Assembly (NCBI GenBank): GCA_043772865.1
Contig: JAYVFU010000041.1
Coordinates: 1 to 5,543, forward strand
Source: JACMMS01 sp043772865
Lineage (GTDB): Bacteria > Pseudomonadota > Gammaproteobacteria > Burkholderiales > Methylophilaceae
Length of the DNA: 5,543 bases
Direction: 5' to 3'
Positions 4,560-5,543 of this stretch are shown in pieces. Below the pieces are notes generated by a model. The model had not been told where the DNA came from. It worked only from the letters and a program-made list of their open reading frames with translations, and ran no database searches. How positions within the stretch are numbered: position 1 is the stretch's first letter; every line of letters starts with the position of its first letter. A program made the translations under genes and the position numbers.

Positions 4560-5543
4560 TTAATTCAGCTGATGTAGGCGCTTAAAAGTCGCCGATGGTA
4601 ATTCACCAAACATCTTTTTATATTCCTGAGAAAAATGTCCAAAGTGCCAAAACCCCCAATGAGTAGCGGCTTCGGTTACAGAATTTGCAGTTTTAAGTAA
4701 ATGGCGTACACCGTTTAAGCGCTCTGCACGTAAATAAGCTGCGGGGCTGGTGTGCAGGGTTTGTTTAAAGTGGTATTGCAAACTACGGCGGCTCATATTG
4801 AGTGATGTACAAAGTTCCGCAATGCTCAAGGGCTTATCTTGTCGCACATTCACTATATCTCTTGTATTGCAAAAAACTTGCCATGATTTATGTGGTGCAG
4901 TAGCAGGCAGATTAATCTGTTTTGCTAATAGGCTTTCAATCACCAATTCGGTCGCTTGGTTTGCCATATTTTGATTAAAGTATGCATGTTGCATTAATTG
5001 AGGTTGCGATTTTAATAGCCCAAAACTCGTGTTTAAAAACGCTATTAAATGTTGATAAATTTTGCTCGGAATTTGCATAACACGCGCTTGTTGGCATTGC
5101 GCATTGAGTAAATGCTGATCTTCTGCTGTGAGTAGCTTCAACAACTGCGCACGGCTCACCACAATTAAGCCTATCATCAGTTGGTTAGGCGAAATAAACT
5201 CAAAACCACCAGTGCCAGAGAATATATGAATGGTGTTTTGATTGCAAACTGTGCCGCAAAACAACCCATCTTCACTTGAGTTTTTATGAGCTAATTTATT
5301 AATCCCAGCATTTGTTTCAGAACTAACGCTAGAACTTGTAATATCCAAACCATTACAACCCAAACTTAACGGTACGCCAATTGCAATAGTTTCAATATTT
5401 AACAAACCTTGTTGGTAAAGCGCCTGATTGGTGTACTCCCAAAACAGGCTCACTCCAGAGAAATGTGCTTCTGAAATAAATCCTTCAAAACATCCAGCCG
5501 AAATTTGCGCGTAATCTTGATTCCAGCCGTTTAAAAATGTGGC
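4560..5543 (-). CDS. eutR: EutR-like AraC-family regulator of ethanolamine genes (partial, start off the right edge)
   Basis: The minus-strand frame is open from the window edge to TAA at 4560-4562, giving 327 residues. A GTG at 5453 is an internal valine, because family-like sequence continues upstream of it (WNQDYAQISAGCFEGFISEA), so the true start lies beyond 5543. Enteric EutR is about 350 residues, which leaves only a short N-terminal piece missing. The sensor half includes SLFWEYTNQALYQQG (about 32-46), GTGGFEFISP and GLIVVSR (about 110-131). The C-terminal AraC domain has a first helix-turn-helix at about 241-260 (IAELCTSLNMSRRSLQYHF) and a second at about 287-310 (EAATHWGFWHFGHFSQEYKK), whose WGFWHxGxF motif is characteristic of EutR. 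EutR activates eut genes in response to ethanolamine and adenosylcobalamin. The gene faces eutBC. A Ser/Asn-rich stretch at about 63-95 looks longer than in enteric EutR. Confidence 0.88.
   Translation of the reverse strand, partial: ATFLNGWNQDYAQISAGCFEGFISEAHFSGVSLFWEYTNQALYQQGLLNIETIAIGVPLSLGCNGLDITSSSVSSETNAGINKLAHKNSSEDGLFCGTVCNQNTIHIFSGTGGFEFISPNQLMIGLIVVSRAQLLKLLTAEDQHLLNAQCQQARVMQIPSKIYQHLIAFLNTSFGLLKSQPQLMQHAYFNQNMANQATELVIESLLAKQINLPATAPHKSWQVFCNTRDIVNVRQDKPLSIAELCTSLNMSRRSLQYHFKQTLHTSPAAYLRAERLNGVRHLLKTANSVTEAATHWGFWHFGHFSQEYKKMFGELPSATFKRLHQLN

Noticed and set aside
4394..4585. Plus-strand open frame of 63 codons
   Set aside because: It is an out-of-frame reading of the conserved PIN toxin 3' part and runs into the eutR end; no domain or ribosome site.
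4750..4974. Plus-strand open frame of 74 codons
   Set aside because: It is antisense to the helix-turn-helix and linker region of eutR, with no features of a real protein.
1..5543. CRISPR array, integrase attachment site or replication origin
   Set aside because: No regularly spaced direct repeats, tRNA-end duplication, iterons or DnaA-box clusters were seen.

Overview
The window carries a short, microcompartment-free ethanolamine catabolism locus. It contains the tail of an upstream membrane protein (probably the ethanolamine permease), ethanolamine ammonia-lyase large subunit eutB, small subunit eutC, and, convergent at the right edge, an AraC-family regulator best read as EutR. GC content looks to be in the low forties by eye. 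A dyad repeat of the 'CGTCATCC..GCGAAAGCGGGGATCC' type lies between eutB and eutC. Together these suggest a proteobacterium, plausibly a betaproteobacterium of Methylophilaceae or Nitrosomonas type. This placement is inference only.

Layout: 1-124 is the C-terminus of the upstream gene. eutB is at 144-1544. The 1545-1775 gap holds a 10-bp inverted repeat, a 76-bp REP-like dyad element and a short tandem repeat. eutC is at 1776-2648. From 2649 to 4559 lies about 1.9 kb of poorly conserved or decaying material. It holds a small membrane protein gene whose frame continues past its stop, a minus-strand remnant resembling the C-terminus of a REP-associated (Y1-type) transposase, a structured promoter-like stretch, and a VapBC-like toxin-antitoxin pair in which both genes are disrupted. 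eutR occupies 4560-5543 on the minus strand and runs off the right edge, with its start outside the window.

Together, the permease would import ethanolamine, and EutBC with adenosylcobalamin would split it to acetaldehyde and ammonia. EutR would be expected to activate transcription in response to ethanolamine and cobalamin. No shell proteins, reactivase (eutA) or aldehyde dehydrogenase are visible here.

I do not see a convincing new biological system. The points most worth a second look are the mobile dyad element separating two subunits needed in equal amounts, the relic-filled segment between eutC and eutR, and the uncharacterised membrane protein with an in-frame stop before its last hydrophobic segment.
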